Source: Psychrobacillus lasiicapitis
GTDB taxonomy: Bacteria; Bacillota; Bacilli; Bacillales_A; Planococcaceae
Direction: 5' to 3'
Length of the DNA stretch: 64,000 nucleotides
NCBI RefSeq assembly: GCF_006861795.1
Contig: NZ_VDGH01000009.1
Location: forward strand, 186,001-250,000
Shown piece by piece: positions 41,399 to 49,906 of this stretch (positions are counted from its first letter, which is position 1; every line of letters starts with the position of its first letter). Below the pieces are notes generated by a model that saw only the letters and a list, made by a program, of their open reading frames with translations, was not told the origin of the DNA and searched no databases. The translations under genes and the position numbers were made by a program.

Positions 41399-43258
41399 GT
41401 GGGATTGTTAGATAAGTTACGAACGAATATGTTGACGGCAGATGGTGCGATGGGAACGCTCCTGTATGCATATGGAATTGAATATTGTAATGAAGAATTA
41501 AACATCCAAAGACCTGAAATTATCCAAAAAATTCACCAAGAATATATCAAAGCTGGTGCAGATATTATTCAAACGAACACATATGGTGCGAATGCGATTA
41601 AATTAGCAAGATATGGACTAGAGAATCGTGTAAAAGAAATCAATGAAGCGGCGATTAGCATTGCCAAACAGGCAGCCGCACCTGGTGAACAGTTTGTGCT
41701 AGGGACAATCGGGGGGATTCGTGGTATTCGTAAAAGTGAGGCAACCTTAGAGGAAATCATTCAAAAGGTCGACGAGCAAGTGAATCACTTGCTCACTGGT
41801 AATCCGGATGGACTATTGCTTGAAACGTATTATGATTTTGAAGAGCTAGCTGCTACGGTTACGCATTTACGAAAATTAACAACTACGCCAATTATAGCTC
41901 AAGTATCGATGCATGAGCCTGGCATATTGCAAAATGGGTTATCACTGAACGATGCATTGCAACAGCTGGATACTTTAGGAGCAGATGTCGTTGGTGTCAA
42001 TTGTCGTCTAGGTCCTTTTCATACGATACAGGCATTAGAGGAGGTTACACTGCCGAAAAATGCGTATCTATCCGCTTTTCCTAATGCAAGTTTGCTAGAT
42101 ATTGAAGACGGCCGTATTGTATACGAATCGGAAGCAGATTATTTCGGTAGGGCAGCGCTGCTTCTTCGTGAAGAGGGGGTTCGATTAATCGGCGGATGCT
42201 GTGGGACGACACCAAGGCATATCGAAGCTGCGAAAAAAAGAATTGGTCATTTATCCCCGTTAACAACGAAAGTCGTAGCGCCTAAAAAGCCGATTATTAT
42301 CCGTGAGGCAGAGCCGAATATCAATGAACCACTCCATGAAAAAGCACAAAATGAACGGACTATTATTGTGGAACTAGACACTCCGCGTCATTTAGATACG
42401 ACAACTTTTATGGAAGGTGCCACAAAGCTCTATGATGTCGGTGTTGACGCAGTGACAATGGCGGATAATTCACTTGCTTCCCCACGCATCAGTAATATGG
42501 CGATGGGATCGATGTTAAAGCTACAAAATAATATTCGACCACTTGCACATATTACTTGTCGCGATCGTAATCTGATTGGGCTTCAATCTCATTTAATGGG
42601 GCTAGATGCGCTTGGTATTCATGACATATTAGCAGTAACAGGAGATCCAACAAAAATTGGAGATTTCCCTGGTGCTACAAGCGTATATGACGTTTCAAGT
42701 TTGGAATTGATTCAACTGATTAAACAACTAAATGAAGGAATTTCATTCTCCGGAAAATCCCTTAAAAAGAAAGCGAAATTCTCTATAGCGGCGGCTTTCA
42801 ACCCGAACGTTCGAGTACTTGACCGCGCAGTAAAAAGGTTGGAGAAGAAAATTGAGTGTGGAGCGGATTATTTCATCACGCAGCCGGTTTATACAAAAGA
42901 AAAAATTCAAGAAATTTATGAAGCGACAAAACATTTAGCAACTCCTATTTTTATCGGTATTATGCCGCTAACAAATATTCGAAACTCGGAGTTTTTACAC
43001 AATGAAGTGCCGGGTATCAAATTATCCGATGAAGTGCTGGAAAGAATGCGTGCATGTGGGGAAGATAGAGAGCGTTCAACTGTGGAAGGTATTCAAATAG
43101 CTAAAGAACTAATAGATACTGCCGCTGAATTGTTCAATGGTATTTACATTATTACCCCGTTCTTCCGTTATGATATGTCATTGGAACTCATTAAGCATAT
43201 TCAAGAAATTGATAGTAAGAAAGTGAGAGAGAGCAGCTATGTCCAAACATCTAATTGA
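41399..43258 (+). CDS. yitJ: Bifunctional homocysteine S-methyltransferase / methylenetetrahydrofolate reductase (YitJ type)
   Basis: A 619-residue two-domain protein. The N-terminal half is a homocysteine-binding barrel: DGAMGTLLYAYG, GVNCRLGP and the zinc Cys pair in GGCCGTTPRH. The C-terminal half (from about 310) is an FAD-dependent MTHFR barrel with HITCRDRN, LAVTGDPTKIGDFPGA and FITQPVYT. It supplies 5-methyl-THF and probably homocysteine to the metH product encoded next. Regulated by the S-box upstream. The GTG at 41399 is chosen for its spacing from AAGGAAGGAT. The end overlaps metH by 20 bases. Confidence 0.92.
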   Translation: MGLLDKLRTNMLTADGAMGTLLYAYGIEYCNEELNIQRPEIIQKIHQEYIKAGADIIQTNTYGANAIKLARYGLENRVKEINEAAISIAKQAAAPGEQFVLGTIGGIRGIRKSEATLEEIIQKVDEQVNHLLTGNPDGLLLETYYDFEELAATVTHLRKLTTTPIIAQVSMHEPGILQNGLSLNDALQQLDTLGADVVGVNCRLGPFHTIQALEEVTLPKNAYLSAFPNASLLDIEDGRIVYESEADYFGRAALLLREEGVRLIGGCCGTTPRHIEAAKKRIGHLSPLTTKVVAPKKPIIIREAEPNINEPLHEKAQNERTIIVELDTPRHLDTTTFMEGATKLYDVGVDAVTMADNSLASPRISNMAMGSMLKLQNNIRPLAHITCRDRNLIGLQSHLMGLDALGIHDILAVTGDPTKIGDFPGATSVYDVSSLELIQLIKQLNEGISFSGKSLKKKAKFSIAAAFNPNVRVLDRAVKRLEKKIECGADYFITQPVYTKEKIQEIYEATKHLATPIFIGIMPLTNIRNSEFLHNEVPGIKLSDEVLERMRACGEDRERSTVEGIQIAKELIDTAAELFNGIYIITPFFRYDMSLELIKHIQEIDSKKVRESSYVQTSN

Positions 43259-46200
43259 GCAACAACTTGAAAAGAGAATTCTCCTCATCGATGGAGCTAT
43301 GGGGACGATGATTCAAAATGCGAATCTTACGGCGGAAGATTTCGGAGGCGAGCAGTATGACGGATGCAATGAGTATTTAAATATAGTCAATCCAGTCGTT
43401 ATTGAGCAAATTCATCGTGAATATTTAGAAGCTGGTGCGGATATTATTTGTACGAACACGTTTGGAGGAACGCCGGTTGTATTGAACGAATATGATTTAG
43501 GTAGCCAAGCATACGACATTAACTTTCGTGCTGCTCAATTTGCCAAGAAATGCACGGAAGAATTCTCGACATTGGAATGGCCACGATTTGTAGCAGGGGC
43601 TATTGGACCGACAACGAAGACGTTATCTGTTACTGGTGGAATTACGTTTGATGAGCTAACACATGATTTTTATGTGCAGGCAAAAGCATTAGTGGAAGGT
43701 GGCTCTGACTTGATTTTACTTGAAACAAGTCAAGATATGCTAAATGTTAAAGCCGCAACGATAGGGATTAAACAAGCATTCACAGAAACAGGGAAAAATA
43801 TTCCTATTATGATATCTGGAACAATTGAACCAATGGGAACTACCCTTGCCGGGCAAAGTATTGAAGCATTCTATATTTCCATTGAACATATAAAACCGCT
43901 TTCCGTTGGGCTGAATTGTGCGACAGGACCTGAATTTATGACGGACCACATTAGATCACTTTCAGAGCTGTCAGACGGGTATGTAAGCTGTTATCCAAAT
44001 GCTGGACTGCCAGACGAGGAAGGTCATTATCATGAGTCACCAGACTCCTTGTCTAAAAAATTGAAAGGCTTTGCAGAAAAAGGATGGTTAAATTTAGTCG
44101 GTGGATGCTGTGGAACTACACCTGCACATATCCGAGCAGTACGAGAAGCGGTGGAGGGAATTGCCCCAAGAAAACCATCTGAGGCTAGTCATGGCCATGT
44201 CGTATCTGGAATCGAGCCCCTCCTTTATGATGATTCAATGCGCCCGTTGTTAATAGGGGAGCGAACAAATGTGATTGGATCCCGAAAGTTTAAGCGACTT
44301 ATAATAGAAGAAAAATTCGAAGAAGCATCTGAAATTGCACGTGCCCAAGTAAAAGGGGGTGCCCATGTAATAGATATTTGCCTAGCAAATCCAGACCGTG
44401 ACGAGCTAACGGATATGACAAACTTTATGAAGGAAGTCGTGAAAAAAGTAAAGGTTCCGCTTGTAATAGATTCTACGGATGAAAAAGTTATTGAAGAAGC
44501 TATGAAGTATTCTCAAGGGAAAACAATTATTAACTCGATCAATTTAGAAGATGGAGAAGAACGTTTCGATGCAGTTCTACCGCTTGTAAAAAAATACGGT
44601 GCATCTGTCGTTGTTGGAACGATCGACGAAATAGGGATGGCCGTTACACGTGAACGTAAATTAGAAATTGCAGAGAGATCGTATGATTTACTTGTGAATA
44701 AATGGGGGCTTGCGCCAGAAGATATCATATTTGACCCACTCGTATTCCCAGTAGGTACAGGTGATCAACAATATATTGGTTCTGCAGTGGAAACAATTGA
44801 GGGAATCCGCTTGATAAAAGAAAAACTGCCAAGGTCACTAACCACCCTTGGAGTAAGTAATGTATCATTTGGTCTTCCACCGGTTGGTCGCGAAGTACTT
44901 AATGCCGTGTATTTATACCATTGTACGCAAGCTGGTCTCGATTACGCAATTGTGAACACGGAGAAGCTAGAGCGTTATGCTTCTATTCCAGAACCAGAAA
45001 TTGCGATGGCTAATGAATTATTATTTACCACAACAGACAAAACACTTGCAGATTTCACAGACTTTTATCGAGATAAAAAGAAGGAAAAAACAGAAGCAGA
45101 TATTCCAAAAACGGTACCTGAGCGTCTGGCCTATTACATTATTGAAGGAACGAAAGAAGGCTTAATTCCGGATTTAGAACAAGCACTCAACATGTACGAT
45201 ACCCCTCTTGAAGTCATTAATGGACCTCTTATGGATGGAATGGCAGAAGTAGGGCGACTCTTCAATGACAACCAATTAATCGTTGCGGAAGTGCTTCAAA
45301 GTGCAGGTGTGATGAAAGCATCCGTGTCTTATTTGGAGCAATTTATGGAGAAAAATGAGAATGACTCTGGGAAAGGAAAAATCGTTCTTGCCACTGTAAA
45401 AGGCGATGTGCATGACATCGGAAAAAACCTTGTCGATATTATTCTAAGCAATAATGGATATAAAGTGCTGGATATAGGAATAAAGGTAACACCAGCGGAA
45501 CTTATAGAAGTGATTCGAAAAGAAAAACCGGATATTGTCGGACTTTCCGGGCTACTTGTTAAATCAGCTCAACAAATGGTCATTACAGCACAGGATTTTA
45601 AAGAAGCGGGAATCGATATTCCAATGCTTGTGGGAGGAGCGGCCCTTTCCCGACGCTTCACGGAAACAAAGATTTCTGCAGAATATGAAGGACCGGTACT
45701 TTATGCAAAAGATGCGATGCAAGGGCTAGAATTGGCAAATCGATTGCAAAATAAAGGAGATAAAATAACTCTATTAGAAGAACTAACGATTCAACAAGAA
45801 AAGCGAAAAGTAGCAGAAGCAAACAGAGCTTCGAAACAAGCAGTTGCAGTTTTAACGAAGCCTGTGAAGACTGTGCGTGAGGATGTACAAGTATACAAAC
45901 CAAAGGATTTGCGCAGACATGTATTAAAAGAATACTCCGTATCGCATCTATATCCCTATGTAAATATGCGGACACTTATTGGCCATCATTTAGGCTTAAA
46001 GGGATATAGCGATAAATTACTTGAACAAAAAGACCAGCGTGCTGTGGAATTACATGAACTGGTAACAGCGTTTTTAGGAGCAGACCTACTGAAACCATCT
46101 GGATTGTATCAGTTTTTCCCTGCACAATCAGATGGAGATGATGTCATTATCTATGATCCAAGTGACTTTAAAACGGAAATAGAACGATTTACGTTCCCGC

Positions 46201-46676
46201 GGCAAACTGTTGAACCTTATCTGTGTCTTGCGGACTATTTAAAATCAGTTGAAAGCGGCGAAATGGATTACGTCGCACTCATGCTCGTTACGGCAGGTCA
46301 CGGAGTACGTACGGCAGCAAACAAATTAAAAGAACAAGGAAAGTTTCTAGAAAGTCATGCATTGCAAGCAACTGCTCTAGAGCTAGCAGAAGGATTTGCA
46401 GAACGAATTCACCAAGAAATCCGAGACCAGTGGGGCTTTCCAGACGCAACCGACTTTACAATGCGCGAGCGATTCGCCGCTAAGTATCAAGGACAACGTT
46501 TCTCATTTGGCTACCCAGCATGTCCTAATTTGGAAGACCAAGCAAAACTATTTGGGCTATTAAAACCAGAAGATATCGGTGTAGAGTTAACCGAAGAGTT
46601 TATGATGGAACCAGAAGCATCCGTGTCAGCCATTGTATTTGCACATCCTGATGCGAGATACTTTGTTGTAGATTAA
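43239..46676 (+). CDS. metH: Cobalamin-dependent methionine synthase
   Basis: A 1,145-residue enzyme with all four modules. The homocysteine barrel (DGAMGTMIQNANL ... GGCCGTTPAH) is followed by the pterin-binding barrel from about residue 335 (GERTNVIGSRKFK). The B12 cap and Rossmann domain (about 640-850) contain KGDVHDIGKNLVDIIL with the cobalt-ligating His. The last module is the AdoMet-binding reactivation domain (about 900-1145, with TAGHGVRTAANKLKEQG). It transfers methyl from 5-methyl-THF to homocysteine. It overlaps the upstream gene by 20 bases, implying coupling. The cell therefore needs cobalamin. An intact, full-length gene. Confidence 0.95.
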   Translation: MSKHLIEQQLEKRILLIDGAMGTMIQNANLTAEDFGGEQYDGCNEYLNIVNPVVIEQIHREYLEAGADIICTNTFGGTPVVLNEYDLGSQAYDINFRAAQFAKKCTEEFSTLEWPRFVAGAIGPTTKTLSVTGGITFDELTHDFYVQAKALVEGGSDLILLETSQDMLNVKAATIGIKQAFTETGKNIPIMISGTIEPMGTTLAGQSIEAFYISIEHIKPLSVGLNCATGPEFMTDHIRSLSELSDGYVSCYPNAGLPDEEGHYHESPDSLSKKLKGFAEKGWLNLVGGCCGTTPAHIRAVREAVEGIAPRKPSEASHGHVVSGIEPLLYDDSMRPLLIGERTNVIGSRKFKRLIIEEKFEEASEIARAQVKGGAHVIDICLANPDRDELTDMTNFMKEVVKKVKVPLVIDSTDEKVIEEAMKYSQGKTIINSINLEDGEERFDAVLPLVKKYGASVVVGTIDEIGMAVTRERKLEIAERSYDLLVNKWGLAPEDIIFDPLVFPVGTGDQQYIGSAVETIEGIRLIKEKLPRSLTTLGVSNVSFGLPPVGREVLNAVYLYHCTQAGLDYAIVNTEKLERYASIPEPEIAMANELLFTTTDKTLADFTDFYRDKKKEKTEADIPKTVPERLAYYIIEGTKEGLIPDLEQALNMYDTPLEVINGPLMDGMAEVGRLFNDNQLIVAEVLQSAGVMKASVSYLEQFMEKNENDSGKGKIVLATVKGDVHDIGKNLVDIILSNNGYKVLDIGIKVTPAELIEVIRKEKPDIVGLSGLLVKSAQQMVITAQDFKEAGIDIPMLVGGAALSRRFTETKISAEYEGPVLYAKDAMQGLELANRLQNKGDKITLLEELTIQQEKRKVAEANRASKQAVAVLTKPVKTVREDVQVYKPKDLRRHVLKEYSVSHLYPYVNMRTLIGHHLGLKGYSDKLLEQKDQRAVELHELVTAFLGADLLKPSGLYQFFPAQSDGDDVIIYDPSDFKTEIERFTFPRQTVEPYLCLADYLKSVESGEMDYVALMLVTAGHGVRTAANKLKEQGKFLESHALQATALELAEGFAERIHQEIRDQWGFPDATDFTMRERFAAKYQGQRFSFGYPACPNLEDQAKLFGLLKPEDIGVELTEEFMMEPEASVSAIVFAHPDARYFVVD

Positions 46677-46678
46677 CC

Positions 46679-46721
46679 AAAAACACAGGCAGCAGATTTT
46701 ACTTCTGTTGCCTGTGTTTTT
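46679..46721 (+). terminator. Terminator of the methionine operon
   Basis: AAAACACAGGCAGCAG pairs with CTGTTGCCTGTGTTTT with one mismatch, followed by T. Confidence 0.85.
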
Positions 46722-46757
46722 AGTTTCTGTGGGGGAAATTCCTGAAAATATTTAAGC

Positions 46758-46847
46758 GCAATCAAATTGTATTGGAAAGCAACCCTTCCACCGACAAGGG
46801 CAACCAATTCATACTTCAAAGCAACTAGTCACGATGTCAGAGCAACC
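46758..46847. repeat. 21-bp-period GCAAYY array, block 1
   Basis: GCAATC/GCAACC/GCAACT words start at 46758, 46779, 46800, 46821 and 46842, an exact 21-bp step, with AT-rich degenerate spacers. In one frame this reads as heptads with SNQ. Five units are seen. Confidence 0.8.
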
Positions 46848-46910
46848 AAATCTGTATCACTGAAGAAAAGGTGAGGATCCAGATGAAGAAATTACATAAA
46901 ATGTCTAAGG

Positions 46911-47021
46911 GCAATCAAATTGTATTGGAAAGCAACCATTTCACGAACAAGAGCAACCAATTCAATCTTCAAAGCAACTAGTTACCTCACGAAAGCAACT
47001 AATTCAAGCACAATAGCAATC
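46911..47021. repeat. 21-bp-period GCAAYY array, block 2
   Basis: Words start at 46911, 46932, 46953, 46974, 46995 and 47016, again exactly 21 bp apart. The first 75 bases are near-identical to block 1, so this is a duplicated block offset by 153 bp. The array ends at the stop codon of the convergent DUF817 gene. Confidence 0.85.
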
Positions 47022-47030
47022 AACTCTCAA

Positions 47031-47795
47031 TCACTGAGGAGACTTCATGTCGCTCTTCACTCGCTTCAACTGAGCTACAATAATAACGCTGATAATCACA
47101 AGTAAAAACCAAGAGCTAATTTTTCCGATATGCACAATCGACCATGTAGTTTCCTGATTAGGATATTGCCAAGCGCCTAAAAACGTGGTGATATTTTCAG
47201 CAATCCATATAAAGAAACCAATCAAGAGAAAAGCTAGAATCATAGGCATTTTATAAATACTTTCATGGACCCGAAAAGTTACAAACGTTCGGAAGAAAAT
47301 AATGACCAATAAAGCTTTTAAAGCCCATCTTACATCATAACTAAAATGATGCGTAAAAAAGTTTAAGTAGATAAGAGCGCTAATACTAACAGCAAAAAAT
47401 GGTTTTGGCCAGTTATACATATGTAAATCCATTCGTCTCCAACTTTGACAAATATAGCTTGCAACACTCGCATACATAAATCCACTATATAAAGGTACCC
47501 CAAAAAACTTGCTATAAGCTTCCTCTGGATATGCCCAAGAACCCATATGTACCTTAAATATTTCAAGTGCTAAGCCGATTATATGAAATAGACAAATGAC
47601 CTTTAACTCGTCATATGTTTCAAGTTTGGATACAATCATAAATATTTGTGCCGCTATACAAATGATTAGAATGAAATCATAACGGGGTAAAAATGGAATA
47701 GCTATAAATTTTGATAAGGCAAGTGCTACAAATATAATGACAGGAAAGATGCAAGAAAGTGCTTGTAAATATCCAAAACGAAGAAAGTTCCTCAT
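47031..47795 (-). CDS. DUF817 membrane protein
   Basis: A 254-residue polytopic membrane protein with seven or eight hydrophobic segments. It matches the DUF817 (YoaT-like) family through its KVHMGSWAYPEEAYSKFFG and PLYSGFMYASVASYICQ blocks and the C-terminal IAENITTFLGAWQYPNQ. No transport or catalytic motif is established for the family. The start is ATG; the coding end lies against the 21-bp repeat array. It is transcribed alone. Confidence 0.8.
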   Translation of the reverse strand: MRNFLRFGYLQALSCIFPVIIFVALALSKFIAIPFLPRYDFILIICIAAQIFMIVSKLETYDELKVICLFHIIGLALEIFKVHMGSWAYPEEAYSKFFGVPLYSGFMYASVASYICQSWRRMDLHMYNWPKPFFAVSISALIYLNFFTHHFSYDVRWALKALLVIIFFRTFVTFRVHESIYKMPMILAFLLIGFFIWIAENITTFLGAWQYPNQETTWSIVHIGKISSWFLLVIISVIIVAQLKRVKSDMKSPQ

Positions 47796-47879
47796 CGTAA
47801 GCCTAACCTCGACTTTCTTTATATTTTATCTATAAAGTCTAGACGAAACGGCTTCCTACAAGTTGCTATTAATCGATAT

Positions 47880-47914
47880 CAAAAAGCCAGCTATAGGTGA
47901 AAAATAGCTGGCTC
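47880..47914 (-). terminator. Terminator of the downstream tatA copy
   Basis: AGCCAGCTAT pairs with ATAGCTGGCT; on the minus strand a TTTTT tract follows. Nearly the same hairpin ends the other tatA copy. Confidence 0.8.
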
Positions 47915-47920
47915 CTTCCG

Positions 47921-48124
47921 TTATTTTTTTCTCTTAGCTTCTGCATCATTGTCTTCTAATTTAAATTCATCCGTAACATCATCCATTATTTCTTTCGTGG
48001 AAGTTTTGAATTCTTTTAAAGTTTGCCCAACAGCTCTACCTAATTGAGGTAGTTTGGAAGGCCCGAAAATGATTAAAGCTAAAGCTAGCACGATTATTAA
48101 ACCAGGTACACCGATATTTGGCAA
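47921..48124 (-). CDS. tatA: TatA/E twin-arginine translocase component, copy A
   Basis: A 67-residue TatA-family protein: a short N-terminus, one membrane helix ([20 protein letters not shown]), the conserved [21 protein letters not shown] amphipathic helix and a charged tail. The start is TTG (AAGGAGGTAATACC upstream). TatA forms the pore-like part of the Tat exporter and needs TatC, which is not in this window. A second copy is encoded 270 bases upstream on the same strand. Confidence 0.9.
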   Translation of the reverse strand: MPNIGVPGLIIVLALALIIFGPSKLPQLGRAVGQTLKEFKTSTKEIMDDVTDEFKLEDNDAEAKRKK

Positions 48125-48397
48125 GGTATTACCTCCTTTTAGCAGTCATTTTTACTATTAACTAATTCGAATTCTTTTATACTTTTCGCTTCTACAAACT
48201 AACTATAGTCAGTTTTTTTAACAATAATTTTAAATGGTTATACAGAATGAAAGGTTTAATAGTGTAAAAGTATTTATTTTCCTAATGCTCTTATCAAAAA
48301 TATATTTTACAAAAATATTTGATGCAATAATTTTCATATGTAAAAAAACAAATTAAAAGCCAGCTATTTTCTATAAATAGCTGGCTCTTCCTATGAT
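48125..48397. other. Intergenic spacer between the two tatA genes
   Basis: No gene is visible in about 270 bases. It contains the terminator of the second copy (48354-48388) and AT-rich sequence with a possible promoter for copy A, none strong enough to name. Confidence 0.35.
48354..48388 (-). terminator. Terminator of the upstream tatA copy
   Basis: AGCCAGCTATTT pairs with AAATAGCTGGCT; a T-rich tract follows on the minus strand. It shares its stem core with the terminator of the other tatA copy, evidence that gene and terminator were duplicated together. Confidence 0.8.
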
Positions 48398-48601
48398 TTA
48401 TTTCTTTTCAAGCTCGATTTCTTTTGCTTCGGATTTAACTTCCTCTTTTTCTTCATCATTTATAATATCTCGTGTTGAGGTTTTAAATTCTTTTAATGTT
48501 TGTCCAACTGCTCTACCTAGTTGAGGAAGCTTTGATGGGCCAAAGATAACTAAAGCAATGATTAATACGAGGATTAAACCTGGTATCCCTATATTTGGCA
48601 T
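48398..48601 (-). CDS. tatA: TatA/E twin-arginine translocase component, copy B
   Basis: A 67-residue paralogue of copy [21 protein letters not shown] helix, the same [18 protein letters not shown] amphipathic helix, but a different, more acidic tail ([20 protein letters not shown]). The start is ATG after AAGGAGGAATTTCC. The divergent tails suggest some specialisation, though this is speculation. No tatC is encoded nearby. Confidence 0.9.
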   Translation of the reverse strand: MPNIGIPGLILVLIIALVIFGPSKLPQLGRAVGQTLKEFKTSTRDIINDEEKEEVKSEAKEIELEKK

Positions 48602-48803
48602 GGAAATTCCTCCTTTTCATTTTAGACTCGATACAAATATAACATACTTCGTTAAAGAAGTGTTATTTGGCGTTGTCTAGTTATCTACGTCTTAAGTCTT
48701 AGTAATTTTCCTCCCAGAGCCTGTTTGGAAAAAGATGCTTTTAAGAGATGATTAGAAAAGCAGAGATGAGGGCAAAATGCTTCTTATGAACGAGGTGAAA
48801 AAG

Positions 48804-49388
48804 ATGGAAAAGACGATTTATATCGTGTTGACTAATACAGGGACACTGTTTTCTAAAGCAATAGGAATGTATACGAGAAAAGACATGAATCATGCATCCA
48901 TCGCTTTTGATGAAGAACTGAATGAGATGTATAGTTTTGGTAGGAAAAATAAACATAACCCATTTAATGCAGGATTCATAAGGGAAGAACCGACAGAGGG
49001 GCTTTTCACGCAGGCAACATGTGCGATTTATAAATGTAACGTAACCTATAAAGAATATAATCAAATGCGAAACAAAATCCGTCTTATGGAACAGGATAAA
49101 GAATTATATAAGTATAATTTAATCGGTTTATTTGGAGTAGCTATGAATATAAAAATTGAAAGAGAGTATGCTTTCTTTTGTTCCCAATTTGTTGCAACAA
49201 TGATGAATGAATGCAGGTCTACGCAATTACAGGTTGCCCCTTACTTAGTGCAACCACATCATTTTGAACAGCACTCTTCCCTAAATCTTTTATATAAAGG
49301 TAAATTACAAACATATGTTTATAATAAACGCGGAGTAGAAGAGAGAGTCCAAAAGAATAGTTGGATACGATTAGCTTTTCCGATTTAA
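48804..49388 (+). CDS. Permuted papain-like hydrolase (NlpC/P60-like superfamily)
   Basis: A 194-residue protein with the circularly permuted papain-like order: His in NHAS (residue 30) precedes the Cys in FFCSQFV (residue 126). YSFGRK and the Cys region resemble YiiX/LRAT-like members, which act on peptides or lipids at the cell envelope. No signal peptide is seen. The ATG at 48804 follows GAGGTGAAAAAG; earlier starts at 48777 and 48786 lack a site. The substrate is unknown. It is monocistronic. Confidence 0.65.
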   Translation: MEKTIYIVLTNTGTLFSKAIGMYTRKDMNHASIAFDEELNEMYSFGRKNKHNPFNAGFIREEPTEGLFTQATCAIYKCNVTYKEYNQMRNKIRLMEQDKELYKYNLIGLFGVAMNIKIEREYAFFCSQFVATMMNECRSTQLQVAPYLVQPHHFEQHSSLNLLYKGKLQTYVYNKRGVEERVQKNSWIRLAFPI

Positions 49389-49479
49389 TGATTACTTGAT
49401 CATGACTAAAAACTACTATTTAATAATTCCTTGCTTTTGTCATATTAATAATTGAAAAGTAAGATCAGGGGGTTAACCA

Positions 49480-49782
49480 ATGGAGAAGCTAGTAAAACTA
49501 AGAGAATCGTTTGAGGAATTAGGAATATGGGGTGTTAGTAACGGATGGTATTAATAGAAGATACTTAACAGACTTTACCGGTAGTGCAGGTACAGTGCTT
49601 ACTTCAAAAAAGGAAGCATATTTATATGTGAGCAACGCATTGAAGAAGGAATGGTTTTGACGGTAGAACCGGGCATTTACATTCCTGTTCTTGGTGGAAT
49701 TCGAAATGAGGATGATAGTATGTTGAGGAAAGATAGCATAGAAATCATTACAAAATCCAATAAACAATTAATTATTTTGTAA
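49480..49782 (+). pseudogene. Deleted Xaa-Pro peptidase (M24) pseudogene
   Basis: The start encodes MEKLVKLRESFEELGI and, after a frame disruption, NRRYLTDFTGSAGTVLTSKK, the typical N-terminus of PepQ/YqhT-type Xaa-Pro peptidases. It then jumps to EEGMVLTVEPGIYIP, GGIRNEDDSML and a C-terminus, the end of the same family. About 250 central codons including most metal ligands are missing. One deletion and at least one frameshift make it non-functional. The start, with AGGGGGTTAACC, and stop are still recognisable, so decay is recent. Confidence 0.85.
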
Positions 49783-49785
49783 CGA

Positions 49786-49823
49786 GAAAAGCTTCTTACT
49801 AGGGTGTAGTAGGAGGCTTTTAA
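49786..49823 (+). terminator. Terminator after the peptidase pseudogene
   Basis: AAAAGCTTCTTACTA pairs with TAGTAGGAGGCTTTT (wobbles allowed), followed by T. The terminator outlived its gene. Confidence 0.7.
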
Positions 49824-49906
49824 TTATTCCCTTTTTGTTTATTTAATTAAAAACTGGACAGTATATAGGAGAAGTAGAATCTATATGATGTTTAGGAGGA
49901 TAACAA

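Noticed and set aside
46758-47021. CRISPR array
   Set aside because: Conserved part is only 6-7 bases with a 21-bp step; there are no 25-37 base repeats and no cas genes.
46920-47105. 61-codon frame with KAT heptads
   Set aside because: It is a reading of the 21-bp repeat array, without a ribosome binding site, and runs into the convergent gene.
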